Origin: Pseudoselenomonas ruminantium
GTDB taxonomy: Bacteria > Bacillota > Negativicutes > Selenomonadales > Selenomonadaceae
Length of the DNA stretch: 64,000 nucleotides
Assembly: GCA_015058575.1 (NCBI GenBank)
Contig: SVBZ01000048.1
Span: 62,001-126,000 of the forward strand
Reading direction: 5' to 3'
Part shown: positions 1 through 7,077 of the stretch, piece after piece
Numbering within the stretch: position 1 is the first letter of the stretch
How the letters are laid out: the number at the start of each line of letters is the position of its first letter
Notes under the pieces: model-generated
Databases searched by the model: none
What the model was told of the DNA's origin: nothing
The model's input: only the letters and a program-made list of their open reading frames with translations
Made by a program: the position numbers and the translations under genes

Positions 1-1188
1 GCGGCTTTTATGGGGATTCCCAAGGAAAATATCCATCAGCATGTCATGTATACGACATTGATGCTCAATGTCAACGATGAGCAGCGGTCATATACGGAAT
101 TTCGCAAATGTACGAAGCATGGCGTCAATATGACAGTGCTATCGGCTATCAGCAAACTGACCTGGCGAGCCATGGCAAAAAACTATTCGCTGGCCGACTA
201 TGAACGCCAGCTGGATAATATCCGCAAATTGCCGCGCAATTATCCGGTCTGGCTTACGGCGCTTGGGGCCGGGGCAGCCTGTGGCGGCTTTTGCAAACTC
301 TTTGGCGGCAGCTGGCTGGATTTTGTGCTGACAGCAGTCTGCGCCTTGCTGGGCTTTTTGATCCGCCGCTGTTGTGTAGGCTATGGGTTCAATACCTATG
401 CGGCTATCGCCATTACTTCGTTTGCGACAACGATGCTGGCCTGGGCGACGCAGTTTTTGACAGGCGGGCTCAACTGGTATCCGCTCATAGCCTGTACGCT
501 GTTTTTGGTGCCGGGAATTCCCTTGATCAATGCTGTAGATGATTTGCTCAATAATTTCATCGTTTCCGGTATGACAAGGGCAATGCATACGCTGCTCGTT
601 GTGGGCAGCATGACGTTTGGCATTGTTACGGCCATCCGTATCGGCGGGGTCACAGACTTTACCAGCGTGAGCCTGACGCCCGATACGTTCTATTTGTCGC
701 AGGCGATTGCGGCAGCTGTGGCCTCGATGGGCTTTTCGATTATCTTCAATATCCCGAAGCGTCTGCTGCCGGTGGTGGCAGTGGGCGGCATCATCACGGT
801 GCTGCTGCGCAATATCACGGTAATGGAGCTTGGCTGGTCGCAGGCTGCAGGTTCGTTCTTCGGGGCGGCTGTTGTCGGTGTCATCGCGCTTCAGGCGATT
901 CATTGGTTCCATACACCGAATATCATCATGACCATTCCATCGGCTATCCCGATGATTCCAGGTGTCTTGCTTTACCGGCTGCTCTTTGCCCTGATCAATA
1001 TTGAATCCATCACTTCGGAGACGTTGCTCGCGGGAATCCGCAGCGGGGTGTCGGCAGTCATCATCATCATCGCGATTGCTGTTGGCGTGGCGATCCCCAA
1101 TATCTTTATCCATCGGTATATCCAGCAGCGCAAATACAGTGCCGAGCAGCGCTTGCTCGCTCAGCGCTATGCGGATATGGACGACTGA
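1..1188 (+). CDS. ThrE-type threonine/serine exporter, N-terminally cut by window edge
   Basis: Putative inner-membrane amino-acid exporter of the ThrE (DUF1212 plus DUF3815) family. The reading frame is open from base 1 through the first visible ATG at 10, and the residues before the first membrane segment (a TEFRKCTKHGVN-like stretch followed by LSAISKLTW) correspond to the middle of the soluble N-terminal part of ThrE proteins, so about 40 residues probably lie upstream of the window. About ten hydrophobic segments follow from residue 75 onward, in two blocks (roughly 75-215 and 230-380), as expected for a fused two-domain ThrE. The gene ends in a strong hairpin shared with the convergent panE gene. 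Substrate is inferred from family only. Confidence 0.8.
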   Translation, partial: AAFMGIPKENIHQHVMYTTLMLNVNDEQRSYTEFRKCTKHGVNMTVLSAISKLTWRAMAKNYSLADYERQLDNIRKLPRNYPVWLTALGAGAACGGFCKLFGGSWLDFVLTAVCALLGFLIRRCCVGYGFNTYAAIAITSFATTMLAWATQFLTGGLNWYPLIACTLFLVPGIPLINAVDDLLNNFIVSGMTRAMHTLLVVGSMTFGIVTAIRIGGVTDFTSVSLTPDTFYLSQAIAAAVASMGFSIIFNIPKRLLPVVAVGGIITVLLRNITVMELGWSQAAGSFFGAAVVGVIALQAIHWFHTPNIIMTIPSAIPMIPGVLLYRLLFALINIESITSETLLAGIRSGVSAVIIIIAIAVGVAIPNIFIHRYIQQRKYSAEQRLLAQRYADMDD

Positions 1189-1203
1189 GTCCGGCAGGAT
1201 GTA

Positions 1204-1252
1204 AAAAGGCGATGCTGCAGGCAGAAGGAACTGCTTGCGGCATCGCCTTTTA
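1204..1252. terminator. Bidirectional rho-independent terminator
   Basis: Perfect 12-bp stem (1204-1215 with 1240-1251) with an A-run on the left and a T-run on the right, placed between the convergent ThrE-like gene and panE. It can stop transcription from both sides. Confidence 0.85.
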
Positions 1253-1263
1253 TAGTGCGTTTG

Positions 1264-2190
1264 TCATTGGATATTATGCGCTTTGCCCCAGTCGCTTACT
1301 TTTTGGTAGAGCGGGGTGGGGACATGGTATTCTTTGCCGAGGGCAACGATGCGGTTGACGAGCCCGTCAAACTCGGAGACGCCTCCGGCGAGGACGTCGC
1401 GCTGCATCGAGGTGCGCAGGCCGGGCTTGAAGGCATCGATCATTTTGAGCCCCGTCGCGACGAGGTCGTTTTCCCATTCGATGCCCATCGCATGACCGAG
1501 AGCGACGACCTCGGCGATAAGCCCGGCAAACAGCTCGCGTACTTTGCCTTCGTGCTGGAAATCATCGCTGACGGCATCGTAGTAAAGCCCGGCGGCCCCC
1601 ATCGGGGAGACGAACGCGAACTTCTGCAGGGCATCGCGCTGGATATTGGCGGTGAAATGCGCACGGATGCCAGCTTCATTCATGATTGCTTCCAGCGCTT
1701 GGGCTTTCGCGGCCAGACGCTGATCCTGTCCGGGGCGGAAGCCGAAAAAGACGCGCAGGATTTTTTCGGGCTGCAGGATGACGCCAGGCGCACCGATTTT
1801 GGCAAAGACATACATGCAGCCATCGAGACAGGTACAAGCGGGCAGCTCACGCTGCATGACTTCGCCCGTGCCAAAGACGTTGAGAATCGGGACAATCAAG
1901 GTGCCGGGGCCGGCGGTACGGCGGGCAAGCGCGATGGCGTCTGCTAGCCCGTAATATTTGACACAGATGAGCATGACGTCAGGGACATCGTTGTATTCTG
2001 CCATCGTGCAGGCTTTGGCCGGCTGGATGACGATATCGCCGCGATGTTCGGTGCGCACGGTCAGGCCCTGCTGCTTTATAGCCGCGAGATGCTTGCCGCG
2101 GGCAAGGAACGTCACGTCCTGGCCCGCAGCGCTAAGATAGGCGCCGAGCGTACCGCCCGTGCCGCCTGTGCCAACAATTGCAAATTTCAT
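1264..2190 (-). CDS. panE: 2-dehydropantoate 2-reductase (ketopantoate reductase)
   Basis: Predicted to reduce ketopantoate to pantoate with NADPH in pantothenate/CoA synthesis, in the cytosol. The N-terminus MKFAIVGTGGTGGTLGAYLS is the glycine-rich Rossmann nucleotide site of the ApbA/PanE family; the C-terminal half (residues about 175-300) has the all-helical ApbA_C character with a conserved Lys region. Length (308 aa) is normal. Start is ATG with AAGGAGGG eight bases upstream. It follows the permease gene on the same strand with a 27-base gap, so the two probably form one transcript. Many ApbA homologues in this family reduce other 2-keto acids, so the exact substrate is less sure than the family. 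Confidence 0.85.
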   Translation of the reverse strand: MKFAIVGTGGTGGTLGAYLSAAGQDVTFLARGKHLAAIKQQGLTVRTEHRGDIVIQPAKACTMAEYNDVPDVMLICVKYYGLADAIALARRTAGPGTLIVPILNVFGTGEVMQRELPACTCLDGCMYVFAKIGAPGVILQPEKILRVFFGFRPGQDQRLAAKAQALEAIMNEAGIRAHFTANIQRDALQKFAFVSPMGAAGLYYDAVSDDFQHEGKVRELFAGLIAEVVALGHAMGIEWENDLVATGLKMIDAFKPGLRTSMQRDVLAGGVSEFDGLVNRIVALGKEYHVPTPLYQKVSDWGKAHNIQ

Positions 2191-2217
2191 GAGAATCCCT
2201 CCTTGCTGCTTATTCTA

Positions 2218-3333
2218 TCATAGGCAGAGATAATAATAAACAAGAAGAATGGCGAGCAGACTGAGATTGGCCAGCGTGAACCGTGAAAGGTAAGGGCCGG
2301 TCTTATGGAACCGCGTGCTTTGGTAGGCTTTGAACGAGATGACGCTGGCCATCGAGGCGATGATGGTACCGAGGCCGCCGATGTTGACGCCGAGCAGCAG
2401 CGGGGCCGAAGCTGTCGTATACTGCGCCAGCATGACGGTGGCCGGCACATTGCTGATGACCTGGCTGAGCAACAGGGAGACCAAGAATTCGTGTCCGGTG
2501 AGCGGTGCAGCCGGGCCTTCCTGCAAGTAGGGCATGCGGGCCAGGCTGCCGACGCCGATAAAGAGGAAAGTGAAGAGCAAAAGCAGCTTGTAGTCCACTT
2601 CGTAAAATAACTTGCGGTCAAGCAAAGCAATGGCAGGTACGACGATAAGCATGAGTGCCAAAAAGGGCATGAGGCGCAGGACGTTTAACAGGCAGAGCAC
2701 AAAGAGCAAAAGCAGCGGCAGGATGCGGTGCCAGTTGAGACGCTTTGCGGTCTGTGCGGCGATATTTACCGGTTTGTCCTGCAGGAAGAAGGTGGCAAGG
2801 TAGATGATGCCGCCGCTGATAAGCACGACGGGAAATGTGATGCTGAGGAAATCGGCCAGGGTTAATTCATAATAAGAGTAGAGGAAAAGATTCTGCGGAT
2901 TGCCGATCGGCGTCAGCATACTGCCCATGTTAGCGGCAATCGTCTGCCAGATGACGACAGGCATCAGCAGGCGGATGGCGCGGACTTCGGTCAAGGCGAG
3001 TATAGCCAGCGGCACGAAGATGATGAGCGCGACATCGTTGGTAATCAGCATGGAGCTGAAAAAACAGCTGAAGATGAAAAAGCGGCCGAGCGTACGGCTT
3101 GATGTCTCGCCCTGGAAGAGATGCTGATAAAGTGCAGCAAACAAACCGCTTTGCCTAAGACCCGCGACGATGCTCATGAGACAGAACAGCAGCCCGAGCA
3201 GCGGCAGGTTGATGCTTCCAAGCAGTGCAGCTGGTGAGAAGGGGACAAGGCAGCTGGCGGCAAGCGCAAAGACGAGTGCGGCGGCAAGATCTGGATTGTG
3301 ACGCAAGTATTGACGGCAGGATGTAACGGACAT
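2218..3333 (-). CDS. SLC13/ArsB-NhaD superfamily permease
   Basis: Integral membrane transporter, about 371 aa with ten or so hydrophobic segments. The sequence around residues 120-150 (IAANMGSMLTPIGNPQN) is the signature re-entrant loop of the ion transporter superfamily that includes ArsB, NhaD and CitM/SLC13 carriers. A TTG lies in frame at 3342, but it is only two bases from the GGAG; the ATG at 3333 has an 11-base spacing and is chosen. Likely co-transcribed with panE downstream. Substrate (anion, dicarboxylate, or Na+/H+) cannot be told from sequence. It is shorter than typical 420-460 aa members. Confidence 0.75.
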   Translation of the reverse strand: MSVTSCRQYLRHNPDLAAALVFALAASCLVPFSPAALLGSINLPLLGLLFCLMSIVAGLRQSGLFAALYQHLFQGETSSRTLGRFFIFSCFFSSMLITNDVALIIFVPLAILALTEVRAIRLLMPVVIWQTIAANMGSMLTPIGNPQNLFLYSYYELTLADFLSITFPVVLISGGIIYLATFFLQDKPVNIAAQTAKRLNWHRILPLLLLFVLCLLNVLRLMPFLALMLIVVPAIALLDRKLFYEVDYKLLLLFTFLFIGVGSLARMPYLQEGPAAPLTGHEFLVSLLLSQVISNVPATVMLAQYTTASAPLLLGVNIGGLGTIIASMASVISFKAYQSTRFHKTGPYLSRFTLANLSLLAILLVYYYLCL

Positions 3334-3493
3334 GGTAAACAATTCTCCTTTAAAAATAACGATAGACCTATTTTAATATAGAATCGCGTGAAGACCAAGG
3401 AAAATCTGCCTGCTTTCCAAGAAGGTTTGCAACCAGCCGGTGATTGACGGTAAAATAAAAGCGATAGGTCAAAAAGAGAAGGAGAAGTTTACG

Positions 3494-4066
3494 ATGCAGA
3501 CGGTAAGTAATGTTTTGAAGCTGATGCATATGGCGCTTGTTCCCGTGCTTGAGCGGGCGGAGGTTGTTGTCGATGCGACGGCTGGCAATGGACATGATAC
3601 GTTGTTTTTAGCTGAGCATACAAAAGAGACGGCTCAGATCTATGCCTTTGATATCCAGCCGCAAGCCATCGCCAATACCAAAGCGCGCACGGCACAATAT
3701 GCCGCGCGTATCCACTATATCCTGGGAAGTCATGAACAGCTTGACGTGCAGGTTCCCGGGCAGGTCGATGCCGTGCTGTTCAATCTCGGCTATCTGCCAG
3801 GGGCTGAACATACGGCGGTGACGCGTCGTGAAAGCACGATGTGCGCGGTCGATCAGGCCCTGGCCAAGCTCAAGGTAAATGGCGTTGCGGTAATCGTAGT
3901 CTATCCTGGCCATCCCGAGGGCAAAGCCGAGGCCGATATGCTGGCTGCGTATCTGGCAGCCTTGCCTTGCCGTCAATTCACAGTAGGCTGCTATCGTCTG
4001 CTCAACCATCAGCAGAATGCTCCCTATGCCTACTTAGTCGAACGCGTCAAAGCTGGGCCTGCATGA
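3494..4066 (+). CDS. YtqB-like class I SAM-dependent methyltransferase
   Basis: Small Rossmann methyltransferase (190 aa) of the YtqB / putative rRNA methylase family (Pfam rRNA_methylase). Motif I is VVDATAGNGHDT (residues about 29-40), followed by the acidic residue of motif II (AFDIQPQAI) and an FNLGYLPG motif IV, all typical of this group. The start at 3494 has GGAGAAG six to seven bases upstream; the in-frame upstream codons to 3440 lack a site. Divergent from the permease gene. Cellular substrate is not established; family assignment is firm, function is inference. Confidence 0.8.
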   Translation: MQTVSNVLKLMHMALVPVLERAEVVVDATAGNGHDTLFLAEHTKETAQIYAFDIQPQAIANTKARTAQYAARIHYILGSHEQLDVQVPGQVDAVLFNLGYLPGAEHTAVTRRESTMCAVDQALAKLKVNGVAVIVVYPGHPEGKAEADMLAAYLAALPCRQFTVGCYRLLNHQQNAPYAYLVERVKAGPA

Positions 4067-4097
4067 CCGTCAGGCCAAGCTTTGACGGAATTTTCTT
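4046..4097 (+). terminator. Terminator hairpin overlapping the methyltransferase stop
   Basis: Long stem 4046-4061 with 4071-4086 (outer nine bases perfect) encloses the TGA stop at 4064-4066 in its loop and is followed by a T-rich run. The terminator begins inside the coding sequence. Confidence 0.6.
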
Positions 4098-4213
4098 CTG
4101 CCCGGCACTTTTTAATGCGGGGATAAGCAACGGCTAATTTTGCTGCAAGAAAGCAGCATTATACTACTCTTATCGTTCGCGCTATAAAAATAATACGAGA
4201 TAGGAGTAGTAAC

Positions 4214-4894
4214 ATGAAATACGAAATCTTATATCCGGAAGCTTTTCCCGTGGTAAAGTGCCAGCTGGAGCAAGGTGAGCGGCTGAAGGCTGAATCGGAT
4301 GCCATGATAACGATGTCGGCAACTGTCGATGTAGAAGGCAAGATGACTGGCGGCATATTGTCGGGGCTCGCGCGGAAATTCCTGTCGGGTGAAAGCTTCT
4401 TCTGTCAGGAGCTCGTTGCCTCCCGCGGTCCAGGCGAAGTGATGCTCGGACAGGCGCTTCCTGGCGGTATCGTGTCTTTGCCGCTCACGGGCTCCTATGG
4501 CTGGATTGTCGAGAAAGGCGGCTATATGGCCAGTACCGAAGGCATCGAAGTCGATACGAAGATGCAGAACTTGTCCCATGGCCTTTTTTCGGGACAAGGT
4601 CTTTTCGTGCTGAGGATAAAGGGAACAGGTACGCTGTTCGTCAGCAGCTTTGGTGTCATTCATCCCGTGGAGCTTGGTGAAGGTGAGGAAGTGATCATCG
4701 ATAACGGCAATCTGGTCGCCTGGCCGGATTACATGGATTATGCCATCGAAAAAGCATCGAATGGTTGGATTTCCGGCATCAAGTCCGGCGAGTGCCTGGT
4801 GACCCGTTTCCGTGGCCCGGGAACGGTGCTGATACAAACGCGGAATCCCAGCAGTTTCGAAGCGTGGATTCGCTCGATGATACCAACGAACTAA
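4214..4894 (+). CDS. AIM24/TIGR00266 family protein
   Basis: 226-aa beta-rich cytosolic protein of the AIM24 (TIGR00266) family, with the family's repeated pattern: MKYEILYPEAFPVVKCQL at the start, a central SGESFFCQE strand region and a GTLFVSSFGVIHP segment near residue 140. The biochemical role of bacterial members is not known. ATG with TAGGAG upstream. Single gene, followed by the large inverted repeat at 4921-4986. Confidence 0.85.
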   Translation: MKYEILYPEAFPVVKCQLEQGERLKAESDAMITMSATVDVEGKMTGGILSGLARKFLSGESFFCQELVASRGPGEVMLGQALPGGIVSLPLTGSYGWIVEKGGYMASTEGIEVDTKMQNLSHGLFSGQGLFVLRIKGTGTLFVSSFGVIHPVELGEGEEVIIDNGNLVAWPDYMDYAIEKASNGWISGIKSGECLVTRFRGPGTVLIQTRNPSSFEAWIRSMIPTN

Positions 4895-4920
4895 ACAGGG
4901 ATTCTGCCAGATAAGAAGGA

Positions 4921-4986
4921 AAAAATCACTGTCCTGTAGAAATGGAAGGTTAATTATCAATCCATGATATAAGGACAGTGATTTTT
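4921..4986 (+). promoter_or_regulatory. 15-bp perfect inverted repeat covering the gspE ribosome-binding site
   Basis: Arms 4921-4935 and 4972-4986 are perfect reverse complements with a 36-base loop. The right arm contains the AAGGA Shine-Dalgarno of the next gene and ends in five Ts immediately before its ATG at 4987. As RNA it is both terminator-like for the AIM24 gene and able to hide the ribosome site of gspE. Confidence 0.7.
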
Positions 4987-6240
4987 ATGTTGGCGGCAGA
5001 GGAAAATTGGAATTGGCTTATCGGGCAAGCCTTGCGGGAGGTAAGGCAGGGCAATGTAGCAGCTGGCCGGTCGTCGGCGGTGGTACGGTTAGCCGACTGG
5101 CTGCTTGACCGGTCAATCTCGCAGCGGGCAAGCGACCTGCATCTCGAGCCTCTCGCCACGGGCATGCGGCTGCGCTACCGCATCGATGGGATTCTGCAGC
5201 AGGCAGCCGAGCAGATACCTCTGGAGCTTACTGCGCCGCTGCTATCGCGGCTGAAAGTCATGGCGGGGATGGATATCGCCCAGCATCAGCGGCCACAGGA
5301 TGGACATATCCGCTATGCCGATGGCAGGGGAGGAGAGCTGGATATCCGGGTATCGGTCATGCCGGTGCTGCATGGCGAGATGATGGTGCTGCGCTTCATG
5401 AATCTTGACGAACAGCTATTGCGTGTGGCGGAATTGGGCTTCTCTTCGGCCAATCGGCAGAAATTCGAGCAGCTGATCCATCGGCCGGCAGGTCTGCTCG
5501 TCATCGCGGGGCCGATGGGGGCAGGCAAGACGACGACACTTTATGCGGCGCTTTGCGAACTCAATCGGCCGGAATGCAACCTGCTTACGCTTGAGGACCC
5601 GGTCGAACGCGAGCTTCCAGGCGTCAATCAAGTGCAGATCAATCCCAAGGCTGGCCTTGATTATGTGACGGGACTGAAGGCGGCGTTGCGGCAGGATACG
5701 CAGGTGGTGCTGCTGTCAGAAATCCGCGATGCACAGACAGCGCAAATGGCAGTGCGCATCGGTCTGACGGGGCATCAAGTCATGACGACCCTGCATACGG
5801 AAACAGCAGCGGCTGTTATATTCCGCCTGCTCGAAATGGGAATCGAACCATATCTTTTGGCGGCAACGTTGTCGGGAATCGTAGCGCAGCGTCTGGTACG
5901 CAGGATTTGTCCGCACTGCCGGGAAAAATACCAGCCAGAGCCCGATGCACCGGAGACTTTGCTATTGGCAGAGGCAGATCGGCATGGGACGGCCCTTTGG
6001 CGCGGCCGTGGCTGCGCCGCGTGCGGCGGCACCGGCTATCATGGCCGGCTCGCCTTGCACGAAGTCCTGCTGGCCGATGCGGACATCCGCCAGGCTATCC
6101 TCAAGACAAGCAGCCGCCAGGAGATCGAAAAGCTGGCTGCGCAGCAGGGCATGCAAACCCTTTGGCAGGATGGTGTGGCCAAGGCAAAGCAAGGACTGAC
6201 AACCTTGGCCGAGGTCAAGCGTGTGCTTTATGGGGGATGA
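4987..6240 (+). CDS. GspE/PilB-type secretion or pilus assembly ATPase
   Basis: Hexameric ATPase thought to power pilus or pseudopilus extension at the inner membrane. 417 aa: N-terminal N2-like domain (SDLHLEPL, residues about 50-60), Walker A GPMGAGKTTT near 176-185, an Asp box (EDPVERELPG), Walker B region LLSEIRD near 241-248, His box (TTLHTETAAA), and a four-cysteine zinc site (CPHC near 308, CAAC near 343) typical of extension ATPases and absent from PilT. Short like ComGA/GspE forms without the long N1 domain. The Walker B segment has Ser where most members have Gly (VGEIRD). GTG at 4978 is too close to the AAGGA; ATG 4987 is preferred. The partner genes pilT and pilC are 9 kb downstream, behind accessory DNA. 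Confidence 0.85.
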   Translation: MLAAEENWNWLIGQALREVRQGNVAAGRSSAVVRLADWLLDRSISQRASDLHLEPLATGMRLRYRIDGILQQAAEQIPLELTAPLLSRLKVMAGMDIAQHQRPQDGHIRYADGRGGELDIRVSVMPVLHGEMMVLRFMNLDEQLLRVAELGFSSANRQKFEQLIHRPAGLLVIAGPMGAGKTTTLYAALCELNRPECNLLTLEDPVERELPGVNQVQINPKAGLDYVTGLKAALRQDTQVVLLSEIRDAQTAQMAVRIGLTGHQVMTTLHTETAAAVIFRLLEMGIEPYLLAATLSGIVAQRLVRRICPHCREKYQPEPDAPETLLLAEADRHGTALWRGRGCAACGGTGYHGRLALHEVLLADADIRQAILKTSSRQEIEKLAAQQGMQTLWQDGVAKAKQGLTTLAEVKRVLYGG

Positions 6241-6305
6241 TCGATGTTTGCCAAGAGTTTTTCCGGTGAGTATATGTATCTTATCATAGGTTCGGAGGGT
6301 AAGTG

Positions 6306-6944
6306 ATGATTATAAATGAAAGCTTGAGCTATCCTGAGAGAGACAATATACCAAAAGAATCCAGTCTGACATATGACAATGGCTTTTATGTAAATGTAGT
6401 TGCAATATATACAGATATTGTTGGCTCATCTAAGCTGCTTGCTGGTCACAAAATACCAACGCTGGCCAGGCTGTATAGGGAGTTTATCGCAAAAGCCATA
6501 GAGAAATCATATGGGAGCAGTCAATACATAACTATTCAAGGAGATTGCGTTGGATCAGTTTTTGATGTGACACAAGAAAAGGATATGGATTTTTTGCTTA
6601 ACATAGCTTTATCGATAGATTCTATGCAAAGAGAATTAGCAGACAAATATAGAAAACAAAGCATAAACTTTGGCGCGGGAATCGGAATGGCTTATGGCAG
6701 AGCACTTATGATCAAGGCTGGATTGAAAGGAACCGGGATAAATGACATATTGTGGATCGGTGATGTCGTAAATCAGGCGTGCCATTTTTGTAATGCTGCT
6801 GGAAGAAATGGGCATGGAAGCATAATTATATCAGATAGAGTATATAATAAATTGAATGCAGAGAATCAAGAAAACTTCAGTCGCATATCTGTGGATGGTC
6901 TTGATTGCTATGAGTCGGGGAAACGGTATCGCGCGGATATATGA
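6306..6944 (+). CDS. Class III nucleotide cyclase, Pycsar (PycC)-like
   Basis: 212-aa stand-alone cyclase catalytic domain. The two metal-binding aspartates are present: D37 in AIYTDIVGSS and D80 in TIQGDCVGSVFD. A GIGMAYGRALMIKAGLKGTG stretch (residues 125-144) followed by ILWIGDVVNQA (148-158) resembles, from memory, the uridylate/cytidylate cyclases of Pycsar anti-phage systems more than housekeeping adenylate cyclases. The position four residues after N156, usually the transition-state Arg, is His here. Start ATG 6306 has GGAGGG six bases upstream; a GTG at 6303 is too close. Base composition is clearly more AT-rich than gspE, suggesting transfer. No membrane or TIR effector gene follows; only a 25-codon reading frame (6968-7044) and then a helicase. 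Product nucleotide is inference. Confidence 0.75.
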   Translation: MIINESLSYPERDNIPKESSLTYDNGFYVNVVAIYTDIVGSSKLLAGHKIPTLARLYREFIAKAIEKSYGSSQYITIQGDCVGSVFDVTQEKDMDFLLNIALSIDSMQRELADKYRKQSINFGAGIGMAYGRALMIKAGLKGTGINDILWIGDVVNQACHFCNAAGRNGHGSIIISDRVYNKLNAENQENFSRISVDGLDCYESGKRYRADI

Positions 6945-7077
6945 GGAACAGGGTAAAAGAAACTACATGAGCTTATCTGTGCTGCCTGTTATGGAGCAGG
7001 AAGAGTTGGTGGATGGACTTTGGCGGTTATTTTTGCTATATTGAAGAAAAGAATGAACAAGGAAACGAGAGAGAATA

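Noticed and set aside
1255..1947. Plus-strand frame opposite panE (230 codons)
   Set aside because: Overlaps the clear ketopantoate reductase gene and has no ribosome site or recognisable domain.
4895..4986. c-di-GMP-I riboswitch upstream of gspE, often seen before pilus genes
   Set aside because: No GEMM core sequence or second stem; only the simple inverted repeat is present.
6968..7044. 25-codon frame between the cyclase and helicase as a Pycsar effector
   Set aside because: Too short, with no membrane segment or recognisable domain and a weak ribosome site; at most a remnant.
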